Source: Phyllobacterium sp. T1293
Lineage (GTDB): Bacteria; Pseudomonadota; Alphaproteobacteria; Rhizobiales; Rhizobiaceae
DNA length: 64,000 bases
Direction of reading: 5' to 3'
NCBI RefSeq assembly: GCF_020731415.2
Contig: NZ_CP088275.1
Location: forward strand, 248,001-312,000
The position numbers were made by a program, and so were the translations under genes. The notes beneath the pieces were generated by a model. It did no database searches. It was not told the DNA's origin and saw only the letters and a list, made by a program, of their open reading frames with translations. The stretch's first letter is position 1. Every line of letters starts with the position of its first letter. This document shows, in pieces, positions 34,838 through 43,986 of the stretch.

Positions 34838-36445
34838 CTACCCATCCCATTCATTGCGGCGGATCAGCTCTTCCTTGATCAGCTTTTTCGCGATCTTGCC
34901 ATAGGCGGATTTCGGCATCTCCGGCCAGAAGACGAAACGCTTCGGCAGTTTATAACGTGCCATCTTGCCGTTGAGCCACGCCGTGATCGCGTCACCATCC
35001 GGCGCGCTGCCGGATCGCGCTACGCAGACTGCCAGCCCAACTTCGCCCCACACCGGGTCAGGAATACCGAGAACAGCCACTTCACTGATATCCGGGTGGG
35101 TCAGGATCTTCTCTTCAATCTCCCGCGGATAAACGTTGGAACCACCAGAGATATACATGTCCGACGCCCGGCCCGTGATGTAGACAAAACCGGCCTCATC
35201 CATATGGCCGAGATCACCGGTGCGGAACCAGCCATCGCGAAAGGCTTTCGCATTGGCTTCCGGATTGTCAAAGTATCCAGCAAACACCGCTGGACCGATA
35301 ACGCAAATCTCGCCGGTTTCGCCCGGACCAACCTCCTGCCCGGTTTCATCTTGAATCGTAACCTGCATACCCGTTCGCGCAAAGCCGCAGGTGCCGATGC
35401 GAGCATCGGGACCATCTTCAACAGCGTGATAGGCGGGCGGCAGAACCGTGATGTTGCCCGTTACCTCGCCAAGGCCGAAATACTGGACAATCACAGGACC
35501 CAGTGTCTTCAAGGCATGAATCTGATCGGTCCGATACATCGGCGCTCCGGCATAGATCACATAGCGCAGCGATGAGTGGTCGCGCTCATGAACAGCCGGA
35601 TGTTCCGTCAGCATTTTCAGGATTGTCGGCACTGTGAACATATTGCTCACACGCCATTTTTCAACCAGCCGCCACGCTTCGGCAATGTCGAACTTCTCCG
35701 TCGGCAGCAGGATCGTCTTTGAACCGCGCGCAACCTGCGTCAATTGATGAATGCCAGCACCATGGGAAAGAGGCGCAACGACAAGCGAGGCATCTTTCTG
35801 CGTCGTGCCGGGCATGAGATCGCACAGGTGATTGGTGATAACGAACGCCATCTGGCCGTGAGAAAGGACCGCAGCCTTGGGCCGTCCCGTTGTGCCTGAT
35901 GTGAAAAAGAACCAGCAGGGATCATCGTGATCAACCGCAGCAGTTGCAACTTTCTGACCGTCAAAGCGCGCAACGATGTCATCGTAATCCTCGCCGAATT
36001 CCGCCGAACCAATGGCAATGACAAAGCCAAGATCAGAGTTCATGTTCCGGCTTGCAGTCACATGCTCAGGGAAAAGATGACCGCAGATCATGCCCTTGGC
36101 ACCGCTCGCCTTGGCAAGATAGGCCACCTCATCCGGCGTCTGGCGGAAATTTGTCGGCACCCATACCGCGCCCAGCAGGAAACAGGCGAACATGGATTCA
36201 AACATCTGATTGCAGTTCTGCGACTGGATCAGAATTCGGTCGCCTTTGACCACACCGAATTCGCTTTGCAGCGCCGCAGCCATGGCATCAACACGTCGCT
36301 GCAACGTCCCCCAGTTCCAGCTTTTTTCGCCCCAGACGAACCCGATTTCCTCAGGCAGGCGGCGCGCGGTTTGCCCCAGAAAGCCCGACAGGTTCATCAC
36401 GCGTTTTGACATGGCCGTAATCAGGATTGCATCCTTGCTGCTCAT
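34838..36445 (-). CDS. AMP-forming acyl-CoA synthetase
   Basis: This 535-residue enzyme activates a carboxylic acid with ATP and CoA. Motifs are the P-loop FFTSGTTGRPKAAVLSHG, the adenylate motif YFGLGEVTGN (usual YGxTE slightly altered), WFRTGDLGHMDEAGF, and the catalytic lysine in SAYGKIAKK near the C-terminus. Start ATG 36445 overlaps the IclR stop (ATGA); a later ATG at residue 12 is possible. Co-transcribed with an IclR regulator and divergent from a TRAP carboxylate importer, so it probably activates the imported acid, perhaps aromatic or branched. Substrate unknown. Confidence 0.92.
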   Translation of the reverse strand: MSSKDAILITAMSKRVMNLSGFLGQTARRLPEEIGFVWGEKSWNWGTLQRRVDAMAAALQSEFGVVKGDRILIQSQNCNQMFESMFACFLLGAVWVPTNFRQTPDEVAYLAKASGAKGMICGHLFPEHVTASRNMNSDLGFVIAIGSAEFGEDYDDIVARFDGQKVATAAVDHDDPCWFFFTSGTTGRPKAAVLSHGQMAFVITNHLCDLMPGTTQKDASLVVAPLSHGAGIHQLTQVARGSKTILLPTEKFDIAEAWRLVEKWRVSNMFTVPTILKMLTEHPAVHERDHSSLRYVIYAGAPMYRTDQIHALKTLGPVIVQYFGLGEVTGNITVLPPAYHAVEDGPDARIGTCGFARTGMQVTIQDETGQEVGPGETGEICVIGPAVFAGYFDNPEANAKAFRDGWFRTGDLGHMDEAGFVYITGRASDMYISGGSNVYPREIEEKILTHPDISEVAVLGIPDPVWGEVGLAVCVARSGSAPDGDAITAWLNGKMARYKLPKRFVFWPEMPKSAYGKIAKKLIKEELIRRNEWDG

Positions 36446-37320
36446 ACCTTCATCCGTTCCGGTCTTCTGGATTTCATTGCGGGTGTTACCGGGCGTTTTG
36501 GCCGGTCGCTCAGTGGCTGCAGATGCGCCAGACGTGCCTCGATCTTTTTCGCTTCAATACGCATAAGCTCCGCCAGTTCCAGCTGACGTTCGGGCTGCAT
36601 TCGGCTGTCAATGGCCGCTATGCTCAGCGCACCGGCAGCTCTGCCATCAGGAAAATGGATCGCAAGGCCGATACCCCAGGAATTGGCAAGAATGCGCCCA
36701 GGGTTAAGAGCAAAACCCTGCTCCCGTGCCGTTGCGACATCTTCCCTGATCTGTCGTGGCGAAAGATTGGGATAATCAGCCAGAAGCACTGTCTCATTGG
36801 CCGCCAGAATAATATCGATCTCGTCATCGGGCATTGTGGCAAGAATAGCCAGAGAACCGCCGCCGACACCAAGAGGATGGCGATAACCCGCCTGTAGCGC
36901 ATGGGTGCGGATCGGATAGGTCCCCTCCTCCCGATGCAGGCACACCGTATAGGTTTCGCGCTGGATGGATAGAAAGCTTGTGTCCTGCGTCTTGGCCGAA
37001 AGAATGCTCAGACTGTCGCGAGCGATCTGCAGCAATCCGTAGCGGCGGGTTGCCAGCGTTCCAAGCACATAGGCTTCCTGTCCAAGATAATAGCGGCGCG
37101 TCTGCACATCCTGCTCTACCAGACCGGACCGGATGAGAGCCAGCAACAACCGGCGTGTCGTCGGTTTGTTCAGACCGCTCTGCTCAACAATCTCGCTCAA
37201 CGATCCACCCTGATCGCCGAAATAGCTGACAAGGCTGAGGAGGCCCAACGCTCTGTCGACGCTTTGCGATCCGCTGAGACTGGCTGGTGCCGTGATCCGT
37301 TCCTCCATGCTCCCCCACAT
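36442..37320 (-). CDS. IclR-family regulator
   Basis: This 292-residue regulator has an IclR winged helix at about 18-80 (GSQSVDRALGLLSLV, LSEIVEQSGLNKPTTRRLL) and a C-terminal effector domain (GVGGGSLAILA, then NSWGIGLAIHFPDGRAAGALSIA). IclR proteins commonly sense aromatic or organic acids. Start 37320 is uncertain; an ATG at 37308 is equally possible. Two related palindromes in the divergent region (37329-37345 and 37434-37450) fit its operators. It probably controls both the synthetase operon and the TRAP/SDR/PCC operon. Confidence 0.92.
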   Translation of the reverse strand: MWGSMEERITAPASLSGSQSVDRALGLLSLVSYFGDQGGSLSEIVEQSGLNKPTTRRLLLALIRSGLVEQDVQTRRYYLGQEAYVLGTLATRRYGLLQIARDSLSILSAKTQDTSFLSIQRETYTVCLHREEGTYPIRTHALQAGYRHPLGVGGGSLAILATMPDDEIDIILAANETVLLADYPNLSPRQIREDVATAREQGFALNPGRILANSWGIGLAIHFPDGRAAGALSIAAIDSRMQPERQLELAELMRIEAKKIEARLAHLQPLSDRPKRPVTPAMKSRRPERMKV

Positions 37321-37328
37321 GTCTGTCG

Positions 37329-37345
37329 ATCCATATTGTGGATCA
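37329..37345. promoter_or_regulatory. Candidate IclR operator, copy 1
   Basis: GATCCATATTGTGGATC has perfect 6-bp arms around TATTG and begins 9 bp upstream of the IclR start. IclR-type sites have this size. The nine bases CCATATTGT recur inverted at 37439-37447. Confidence 0.65.
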
Positions 37346-37433
37346 TTTTGCCGATCTATTGAACAATGACATAAAAATTATTGCAAGATGCCAGCATTTG
37401 TTTATGGTTTTATCCAATTCAAGGAGGAATTGC

Positions 37434-37450
37434 ATTCTACAATATGGACC
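37434..37450. promoter_or_regulatory. Candidate IclR operator, copy 2
   Basis: This 17-mer agrees with the reverse complement of copy 1 at 13 of 17 positions, including all of ACAATATGG. It lies 83 bp before the TRAP binding-protein start, so each divergent unit has one site. Confidence 0.55.
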
Positions 37451-37533
37451 TATGAGTTGAGCTGATGCAATGGAGGTTGCACCCGCTCAATGAGTTCCAC
37501 GAGAATGCATCACGTTGTTCGGGAGGAAATCAC

Positions 37534-38550
37534 ATGAATAATCTGTCACGCCGCAAGGTATTGATCGGTACTGCCGCAACGCTCGTTGCCAGCCCCTTCA
37601 TCCTCAGGCGTCCGGCTGCTGCAGCCGAGTTTTCCTATAAATATGCCAATAACCTGCCGGTTACACATCCGATGAACCTGCGTGCGCAGGAAGCCGCTGA
37701 TAAGATCAAGGAAGAAACCGGTGGACGGTTTGAGCTGTCGATCTTCCCGTCGAGCCAACTCGGCTCGGACACGGATACACTGAGCCAGCTTCGCTCCGGT
37801 GCTGTTGAATTCTTCACGCTATCAGGCCTGATTCTGTCCACACTGGTTCCAGCCGCTTCCATCAATGGTATTGGCTTCGCCTTTCCTGACAGCGCCACCG
37901 TCTGGAAAGCGATGGATGGCGAACTCGGCGCCCATGTGCGCAAGCAGATCGAGAAATCCAACCTCGTTGCCATGGAAAAAATCTGGGACAATGGCTTCCG
38001 TCACATCACATCGAGCACCAAGCCGATTGTAACGCCTGACGATCTGAAGAATTTCAAGATCCGTGTTCCGGTCAGCCCGCTCTGGACATCGATGTTCACG
38101 GCCTTCCAGTCTTCACCAGCCAGCATCAATTTCAATGAGGTCTATTCCTCGCTGCAGACCAAGGTTGTCGAGGGTCAGGAAAATCCGCTTGCGATCATCT
38201 CCACAGCGAAACTCTACGAAGTACAGAAATATTGTTCGCTTACCAGCCATATGTGGGACGGTTTCTGGTTCCTTTCGAACCGCCGTGCTTGGGAAGCACT
38301 GCCCGATGATATCAGGACTGTCGTTGCCAAACATATCAATGCTGCCGGTCTTGCCGAGCGCGATGATGTCGCAAAACTTACCGAGACTTTGCAGGCCGAC
38401 CTGAAATCAAAGGGCCTTGAATTCAACACTCCAGATTCCGCCCCTTTCCGCGACGCCCTGCGCAAGGCGGGTTTCTATTCCGAATGGAAGGGCAAATATG
38501 GCGAAGAGGCCTGGGGCCTTCTGGAAAAAGTCGTCGGCCAGCTGGCATAG
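37534..38550 (+). CDS. TRAP transporter solute-binding protein (DctP family)
   Basis: This 338-residue periplasmic protein captures an organic acid for secondary import. The signal has a twin-arginine motif (SRRKVLI, residues 5-11) and likely cleavage near AAA at about 31. The DctP fold is shown by YANNLPVTHPMN at the start of the mature part, the conserved arginine region KNFKIRVPVSP that salt-bridges a carboxylate, and LQTKVVEGQENPLAII. The ATG at 37534 follows GGGAGGAAATCAC. First gene of an operon with fused permease, SDRs and a PCC protein. Confidence 0.93.
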   Translation: MNNLSRRKVLIGTAATLVASPFILRRPAAAAEFSYKYANNLPVTHPMNLRAQEAADKIKEETGGRFELSIFPSSQLGSDTDTLSQLRSGAVEFFTLSGLILSTLVPAASINGIGFAFPDSATVWKAMDGELGAHVRKQIEKSNLVAMEKIWDNGFRHITSSTKPIVTPDDLKNFKIRVPVSPLWTSMFTAFQSSPASINFNEVYSSLQTKVVEGQENPLAIISTAKLYEVQKYCSLTSHMWDGFWFLSNRRAWEALPDDIRTVVAKHINAAGLAERDDVAKLTETLQADLKSKGLEFNTPDSAPFRDALRKAGFYSEWKGKYGEEAWGLLEKVVGQLA

Positions 38551-38561
38551 GGGCGAACCCG

Positions 38562-40463
38562 ATGGCAGGGATCAGACTGACCGAAGGCGCCGTTGCGGCG
38601 GAAGGTGAAAGCATTCTTTCGCCGCCGCCGCGCAATGATCACTCGATTGCCTCCAGACTCGACCGGCTGCTTGGCCATCTCATCGAGTTTCCAGTGGCAA
38701 TTCTTGTCGTTGCAGAAGTGGTCATTCTCTTCGCCGGTATCATCGCCCGGTATGTCGTGCATCAGCCGCTGATCTGGTCGGATGAATTGGCATCGATCCT
38801 GTTTCTCTGGCTCGCCATGCTTGGCGCCGTTGTCGCGTTCCGGCGCGGCGAACATATGCGTATGACGGCGCTTGTCGGCATGATGAGCCCGCAGCGCCGC
38901 GCTTTTTTTGATGTGATTGCCATTGTCGGCGCAATGGCATTTCTGCTGCTGATTGTTTACCCCGCCTATGACTACGCCCATGAGGAAACCTACATCACCA
39001 CCCCGGCACTGGAGATAACCAATGCGTGGCGCGCGGCAGCATTGCCTGTAGGTGCTGGCCTCATGATCATCTCGGCCCTGATCAAACTCTTTCAGGTGTC
39101 AAACCTGCGCCATGTGGTGACGGCAATTGCGCTTATAGGCGGCCTGACGTTGGCATTCTGGCTGATTGGGCCCTTCTTCAAACCCCTCGGCAACATCAAT
39201 CTTCTGATCTTCTTTGTTGGCGTGGTTGCAGCACTTGTTCTGAGCGGCGTCCCCATCGCCTTTTCCTTCGGTCTTGCCACCTTTGGTTATCTGGCATTGA
39301 CCACGAATGTGCCAATGATTGTCGTGATTGGCCGCATGGATGAAGGCATGTCGCATCTCATCCTTTTGGCTGTACCGCTCTTCGTGTTTCTCGGCGTACT
39401 CATCGAAATGACCGGCATGGCACGCGCCATGGTACAATTTCTGGCAAGCCTGCTCGGGCATGTGCGTGGCGGCCTCTCCTATGTGCTCATAGGCGCAATG
39501 TATCTTGTGTCAGGCATTTCAGGCGCCAAAGCTGCCGATATGGCCGCCGTCGCACCCGTCCTTTTTCCCGAAATGAAAGCCCGCGGAGCCAAGCCCGGCG
39601 ACCTAGTTGCACTGCTATCGGCCACCGGCGCGCAGACCGAGACCATTCCGCCGAGCCTCGTGCTGATCACCATCGGCTCGGTGACGGGCGTTTCTATCGC
39701 TGCGCTCTTCACGGGCGGCCTTTTGCCCGGCGTGGTTCTGGCTGTCATGCTCTGCTTTGTCGTCTGGCGGCGTTATCGCCATGAAGACCTGTCGCATGTG
39801 ACAAGGGCAACGGGACGGCAAATCGGCCGGGCATTTATTATTGCCCTGCCGGCCCTTGCATTGCCATTCATCATCCGCGCTTCCGTGGTTGAAGGGGTGG
39901 CGACAGCCACCGAAGTGTCCACCATTGGCATTGTCTATTCAGTGCTGGCTGGGCTTTTCATCTACCGACAGTTTGATTGGGCGCGGTTGAAACCGATGCT
40001 TGTGGATACGGCATCGCTTTCCGGTGCAATCCTGCTGATCATTGGTGCCGCAACCGGCATGGCATGGGCGCTGACGCAATCCGGATTCTCTCGCGATCTC
40101 GCCGCCGCAATGACCGGCTTGCCCGGTGGGCCCATCACCTTCCTTGCAGTCTCAATTGTTGCCTTCATTATTCTTGGCAGCGTGTTGGAAGGCATTCCCG
40201 CCATCGTTCTGTTCGGACCATTGCTGTTCCCCATCGCCCGGCAGGTTGGCGTGCATGAGGTGCATTATGCGATGGTCGTCATCCTTTCGATGGGTATCGG
40301 TCTTTTCGCACCGCCCTTCGGCGTTGGCTACTACGCCGCCTGCGCTATTGGCCGGGTCAACCCGGATGAGGGTATGCGGCCCATATGGGGCTATCTCGCA
40401 GCTCTTATTCTCGGCATCATTCTTGTGGCTGCCGTTCCGTGGATTTCGATTGGCTTCCTGTAA
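38562..40463 (+). CDS. TRAP transporter permease, fused small (Q) and large (M) subunits
   Basis: This 633-residue membrane protein joins the DctQ-like small subunit (about 30-170; WSDELASILFLWLAMLGAVVAFRRGEHMRM is its hallmark, split here as WSDELASILFLW and GAVVAFRRGEHM) to the DctM-like large subunit (about 215-633; GVPIAFSFGLATFG, GIGLFAPPFGVG). Fused QM permeases are known but less common than separate subunits. It imports the acid using a sodium or proton gradient. Start ATG 38562 lies 11 bp after the binding-protein stop. Its stop overlaps the next ATG (TAATG). Confidence 0.92.
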   Translation: MAGIRLTEGAVAAEGESILSPPPRNDHSIASRLDRLLGHLIEFPVAILVVAEVVILFAGIIARYVVHQPLIWSDELASILFLWLAMLGAVVAFRRGEHMRMTALVGMMSPQRRAFFDVIAIVGAMAFLLLIVYPAYDYAHEETYITTPALEITNAWRAAALPVGAGLMIISALIKLFQVSNLRHVVTAIALIGGLTLAFWLIGPFFKPLGNINLLIFFVGVVAALVLSGVPIAFSFGLATFGYLALTTNVPMIVVIGRMDEGMSHLILLAVPLFVFLGVLIEMTGMARAMVQFLASLLGHVRGGLSYVLIGAMYLVSGISGAKAADMAAVAPVLFPEMKARGAKPGDLVALLSATGAQTETIPPSLVLITIGSVTGVSIAALFTGGLLPGVVLAVMLCFVVWRRYRHEDLSHVTRATGRQIGRAFIIALPALALPFIIRASVVEGVATATEVSTIGIVYSVLAGLFIYRQFDWARLKPMLVDTASLSGAILLIIGAATGMAWALTQSGFSRDLAAAMTGLPGGPITFLAVSIVAFIILGSVLEGIPAIVLFGPLLFPIARQVGVHEVHYAMVVILSMGIGLFAPPFGVGYYAACAIGRVNPDEGMRPIWGYLAALILGIILVAAVPWISIGFL

Positions 40464-41266
40464 TGACTGAAAGACTGAAAGACAAAATCGCCATCGTTTT
40501 CGGGGCAGGCTCTTCCGGCCCCGGCTGGAGCAATGGCAAGGCAGCCGCTGTTGCCTATGCACGGGAAGGCGCGACGGTCATATGCGTCGACCTGCAACAG
40601 GAAGCTGCCGAGGAAACAGCTGGAATTATTATTTCGGAAGGCTTTTCCGCGATTGCCATTAAATCGGATGTCACCAGCAGCACATCCGTTACGGAAACAG
40701 TCGACGCCACGATCAGGCGCTATGGCCATATCGACATCCTGCACAACAATGTCGGCGTTGCTACATCAGGTGGCCCGGAAGAACTCGATGACGAAAAATT
40801 CCGCATCTCGCTTGATATCAATGTCGGCTCGGTTTTCCGCACGGCCAAGGCGGTCCTGCCCCACATGAAGGCGCGAAAGTCGGGTGCGATTATCAACATC
40901 TCGTCACTCGCGGCGATCCGTTGGACTGGCTATCCCTATTTCGCCTATTACGCCGCCAAAGGTGCGGTCAATCAGGCAACCGTGGCGCTTGCGATGCAAT
41001 ATGCACCACATGGTATCCGCGCCAATTGCATCATGCCGGGGATGATCGATACGCCCCTGATCTACAAGCAGATATCAGGCAATTATAAATCCAATGAGGA
41101 AATGGTGGCAGCGCGCAATCGCCTCGTACCATTGGGTCAGATGGGCAGTGCATTTGATGTGGCCAATGCGGCAGTGTTCCTTGCATCCGATGAAGCGAAG
41201 TTCATAACCGGCGTTTGCCTGCCCGTGGATGGCGGCCAAAGCTGTTCGGCGGTGGTCGGTGCCTGA
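40463..41266 (+). CDS. Short-chain dehydrogenase/reductase 1
   Basis: This 267-residue NAD(P)-dependent enzyme has a dinucleotide motif GAGSSGPGWSNGKAAA (an expanded form of TGxxxGxG, near residues 14-29), NNVGV at 95-99, and catalytic Ser147/148 with Tyr162 and Lys166 (YYAAK). SDRs of this type oxidise a hydroxyl or reduce a ketone. The ATG at 40463 overlaps the permease stop, which proves the shorter start over the open extension to 40385. It is the first metabolic gene after the importer. Confidence 0.92.
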   Translation: MTERLKDKIAIVFGAGSSGPGWSNGKAAAVAYAREGATVICVDLQQEAAEETAGIIISEGFSAIAIKSDVTSSTSVTETVDATIRRYGHIDILHNNVGVATSGGPEELDDEKFRISLDINVGSVFRTAKAVLPHMKARKSGAIINISSLAAIRWTGYPYFAYYAAKGAVNQATVALAMQYAPHGIRANCIMPGMIDTPLIYKQISGNYKSNEEMVAARNRLVPLGQMGSAFDVANAAVFLASDEAKFITGVCLPVDGGQSCSAVVGA

Positions 41267-42116
41267 GCGTCGGTTGCAGCAACCCGGCCCAGCGGAGGCC
41301 GAACGGTTCGAAAGTTTCGCCGGAATTGGCCGAACATTCAGTTTTGAACTTCAGCCGGGTCTCAGCATCAACGAGGCAATCGCTGCACCGCTCGTTGCGG
41401 CTAATATCCGCGCCGCAGCACTCGTCATTGAAGGCGGTGCTCTTGCGCCCTTTCACTATCTGATGCCCGCACTGTCTGCGGATAATCTTCATGCCGCATG
41501 GTACAGCGACACCTTCTCCCCCGCGGGCGAAACGCAGCTGGAACGCGGCAATGTTACATTTGGTGAGCGGGATGGTGCTCCGTTCATCCACTGCCATGCC
41601 ACATGGATCGAACCGGATGGCAGACACTGTGCCGGTCATATCCTGCCGCACGAGACAATCATCAGCCAGCCAATCCGCGCCACCGCATGGGGTGTTGAAG
41701 AGATCAGGATGGTTTCCGAGCCGGATGCCGAAACAGCATTCACCATTTTTCATCCTGTGCCGTTGAAAGAACCCTCCGGCAATGTGGCAGGTCCACGGAC
41801 AATCATCGCCCGCGTCAGACCGAACGAGGATATCATCGGAGCGCTGGAAGCCATCTGCCGCAAGCATGGCTTTGCTGGCGCACACTTTCGTGGCGGTGTC
41901 GGCAGCCTGATCGGTGCGCGGTATCTGGATGGTACCCGCGTGGACGATATTGCGACCGAGGTTTTCATCACGGGCGGCTTTGTTTCAGCAGACGCCAGCA
42001 AAACAAGCGTTGAAATCACCATGGTTGATACCAAAGGCGGCATCACCCGGGGAGAGCTTGTCCGCGGCGACAACCCCGTTTGCATCACCTTTGAACTTTG
42101 TCTGGAAGAGGCCTGA
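41259..42116 (+). CDS. Tandem PCC (DUF296) domain protein
   Basis: This protein of about 285 residues contains two copies of the plant-and-prokaryote-conserved (PCC/DUF296) domain: one at about 20-140 (LQPGLSINEAIAAPLVAANI, then HYLMPALSADNLHAAWY, HCHATWIEPDG) and one at about 165-285 (VRPNEDIIGALEAICRKHG, FRGGVGSLIGARYLDG, VDTKGGITRGELVRG). Single PCC domains form trimers and their bacterial function is not established. The start is taken as GTG 41259, after GGTGG, overlapping the SDR stop by 8 bp; an ATG at 41229 is deeper in the SDR gene. Its place between two SDRs suggests an enzyme or metabolite-binding role in the same pathway. Confidence 0.82.
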   Translation: MPERRLQQPGPAEAERFESFAGIGRTFSFELQPGLSINEAIAAPLVAANIRAAALVIEGGALAPFHYLMPALSADNLHAAWYSDTFSPAGETQLERGNVTFGERDGAPFIHCHATWIEPDGRHCAGHILPHETIISQPIRATAWGVEEIRMVSEPDAETAFTIFHPVPLKEPSGNVAGPRTIIARVRPNEDIIGALEAICRKHGFAGAHFRGGVGSLIGARYLDGTRVDDIATEVFITGGFVSADASKTSVEITMVDTKGGITRGELVRGDNPVCITFELCLEEA

Positions 42117-42152
42117 TTATCCTCTTCCCTCACAACAGAGAGGATCAGCACC

Positions 42153-42920
42153 ATGACGACATTCGATACTGACGAGCGGACAGCCCTTGTTACCGGCGGC
42201 GCATCGGGGATCGGTCTTGCCACGGTCCATGCTCTGGCAAGTGACGGCTGGAAGGTTGTGGTCGCTGACCGCGATGTCAAGGAAGCGATAAAGATTGAAC
42301 TCAACCAAACCTATCCCGATCGCGTCCGGTTTGCCCAACTTGACGTTACCGACGAACAGGCGGTCGAAGCCCTGACAGCGGAGACGGAAGCGGAATTTGG
42401 CCCCATCCGGGGTATCGTCTGCTCCGCAGGGATTGGCCGCGATACACCCTTCTTCGACACAACCGCAGACATGTTCCGGCAAATCTATGAGATCAACGTG
42501 ATCGGTACGTTTCTGGTCACACAGTCAGGGGCGCGAATTATGGCTGCCAATGGCGGTGGCGCAATCGTCAATCTCGCCTCGATATCAGGTATGCGCGGGA
42601 ACATCGGGCGCTCTGCTTACGGAGCGTCAAAGGGTGCAATCATCAACCTCACCAAAGTGATGGCGGTTGAGCTTGCTCCCTACAATATCCGCGTCAATGC
42701 AATTGCCCCCGGCCCCGTCGAGACTCCCATGGCGGCAGCTTTGCACACACCTGAAATACGCGAAGGCTGGAGCCAGACCGTGCCGCAGCGGCGCTATGGA
42801 CAGCCCGAGGAAATCGCCAGCACAATCGCCTTTCTTCTGGACGAAAGCCGTTCAAGCTATGTGACGGGGCAGACGCTCGCCGTGGATGGCGGTTTCACAG
42901 CCGGTGGTCTTATCGGCTAG
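42153..42920 (+). CDS. Short-chain dehydrogenase/reductase 2
   Basis: This 255-residue classical SDR has TGGASGIGLA at about 14-23, an acidic residue after strand 2 (VVADRD), CSAGIG in place of NNAG, the serine of NLASISG, and the catalytic pair in YGASKGA. The C-terminal YVTGQTLAVDGG is typical of FabG-like oxidoreductases. Acidic residues after the second strand suggest NAD rather than NADP. It is the last gene of the TRAP operon, 36 bp after the PCC gene, and overlaps the convergent LacI gene by 11 bp. Confidence 0.92.
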   Translation: MTTFDTDERTALVTGGASGIGLATVHALASDGWKVVVADRDVKEAIKIELNQTYPDRVRFAQLDVTDEQAVEALTAETEAEFGPIRGIVCSAGIGRDTPFFDTTADMFRQIYEINVIGTFLVTQSGARIMAANGGGAIVNLASISGMRGNIGRSAYGASKGAIINLTKVMAVELAPYNIRVNAIAPGPVETPMAAALHTPEIREGWSQTVPQRRYGQPEEIASTIAFLLDESRSSYVTGQTLAVDGGFTAGGLIG

Positions 42921-43986
42921 AAATCCCGATACGCTCGCCCTGATCAGCTTCCGGATAGCTCAGGCTCTGCAATTGCGTCGGGTCAACACCTTCAATCCGG
43001 CGCAAGACAGCACGGGCAAGTTCACGCCCCGCATGCCGGATATCTTCATTATAAACGATGACCTCCGGCCGGAACCATTGCAGGAAATTCGTCGTCTGTT
43101 TCGACACCAGATCAACGTCCCGGCCAAGCTTTAAGCCAGTTGCCTCGATACCGGCAACAACAGCCACTGCCAAACCACCCGTGCAACAGATGATACCATC
43201 CGGCGGATTGGGTTCACGCATGAATATTTCCGTCAAATTGCGCACATCGGTGAGTGAGAGCGTGCCATTCCAGTGATCAAGCGGAACTGCGGTGGCACCG
43301 CTTTCCTGCAGACCACGCCTGAAACCATCATCGAGGTGCCAATAATAGGTATGGGCGGGACTAGGCCCCGCAACCATGGCAATCCGGCGACGCCCCCGTT
43401 CCGCCAGGCTTTTCACTGCGGCATAGGCATAGGCCTCATTGTCAAAATCATGGAATGGATGTTCGATACCCATCCTCGTGCGACCATGGGTGGCGAAAGG
43501 AAAGTTGTGATCCGTAAGGTAGCGGACACGCGGATCGGAAGGCTCTGTCTGCGACATGATAATCCCATCCGCCGATCCGGTTTCGAAGATGTAACGGATC
43601 GGCTGCATCGGATCATTTTCAGGCGAGTATGGCGTGACAATGAGATGATAGGGCGTTTCCGCAAGAATTTCCGAAATGCCATAAACGAGGTTGGACGTCA
43701 GTCCCATGATCTCGCTCTGCGCATTGAGCACAAGGCTGATCACATTGGTCTTGCCTGTCCGCAAACGCACGCCCGCACGATTGGGCCTGTAGCCAATCTG
43801 TCTGGCAATCAGCTGCACACGGTTTTTGGTCGCCTGCCCGATTTCCGGAGCGTCCTTGAGTGCGCGCGAGACCGTAGTCACACCGAGCCCAGCCATAAAG
43901 GCTATGGTTTTCAACGTTGGCCGCTCGCCCTCGCTGAGAGTTGCCGCCTTTTCCCCATCAAGAGGAATATGCCGTTTATCGTTCAT
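42910..43986 (-). CDS. LacI-family regulator of the 44-50 kb sugar operon
   Basis: This 358-residue repressor has a LacI helix-turn-helix at about 24-45 (TLKTIAFMAGLGVTTVSRAL) preceded by a longer than usual N-terminal tail, and a sugar-binding-like C-domain. It is divergent from a complete CUT1 transporter with an isomerase and an oxidoreductase. Two identical 17-base operator-like sequences occur in the divergent region, one near each gene. Its tail overlaps the convergent SDR gene by 11 bp, so the neighbouring clusters are closely packed. Confidence 0.94.
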   Translation of the reverse strand: MNDKRHIPLDGEKAATLSEGERPTLKTIAFMAGLGVTTVSRALKDAPEIGQATKNRVQLIARQIGYRPNRAGVRLRTGKTNVISLVLNAQSEIMGLTSNLVYGISEILAETPYHLIVTPYSPENDPMQPIRYIFETGSADGIIMSQTEPSDPRVRYLTDHNFPFATHGRTRMGIEHPFHDFDNEAYAYAAVKSLAERGRRRIAMVAGPSPAHTYYWHLDDGFRRGLQESGATAVPLDHWNGTLSLTDVRNLTEIFMREPNPPDGIICCTGGLAVAVVAGIEATGLKLGRDVDLVSKQTTNFLQWFRPEVIVYNEDIRHAGRELARAVLRRIEGVDPTQLQSLSYPEADQGERIGISSR

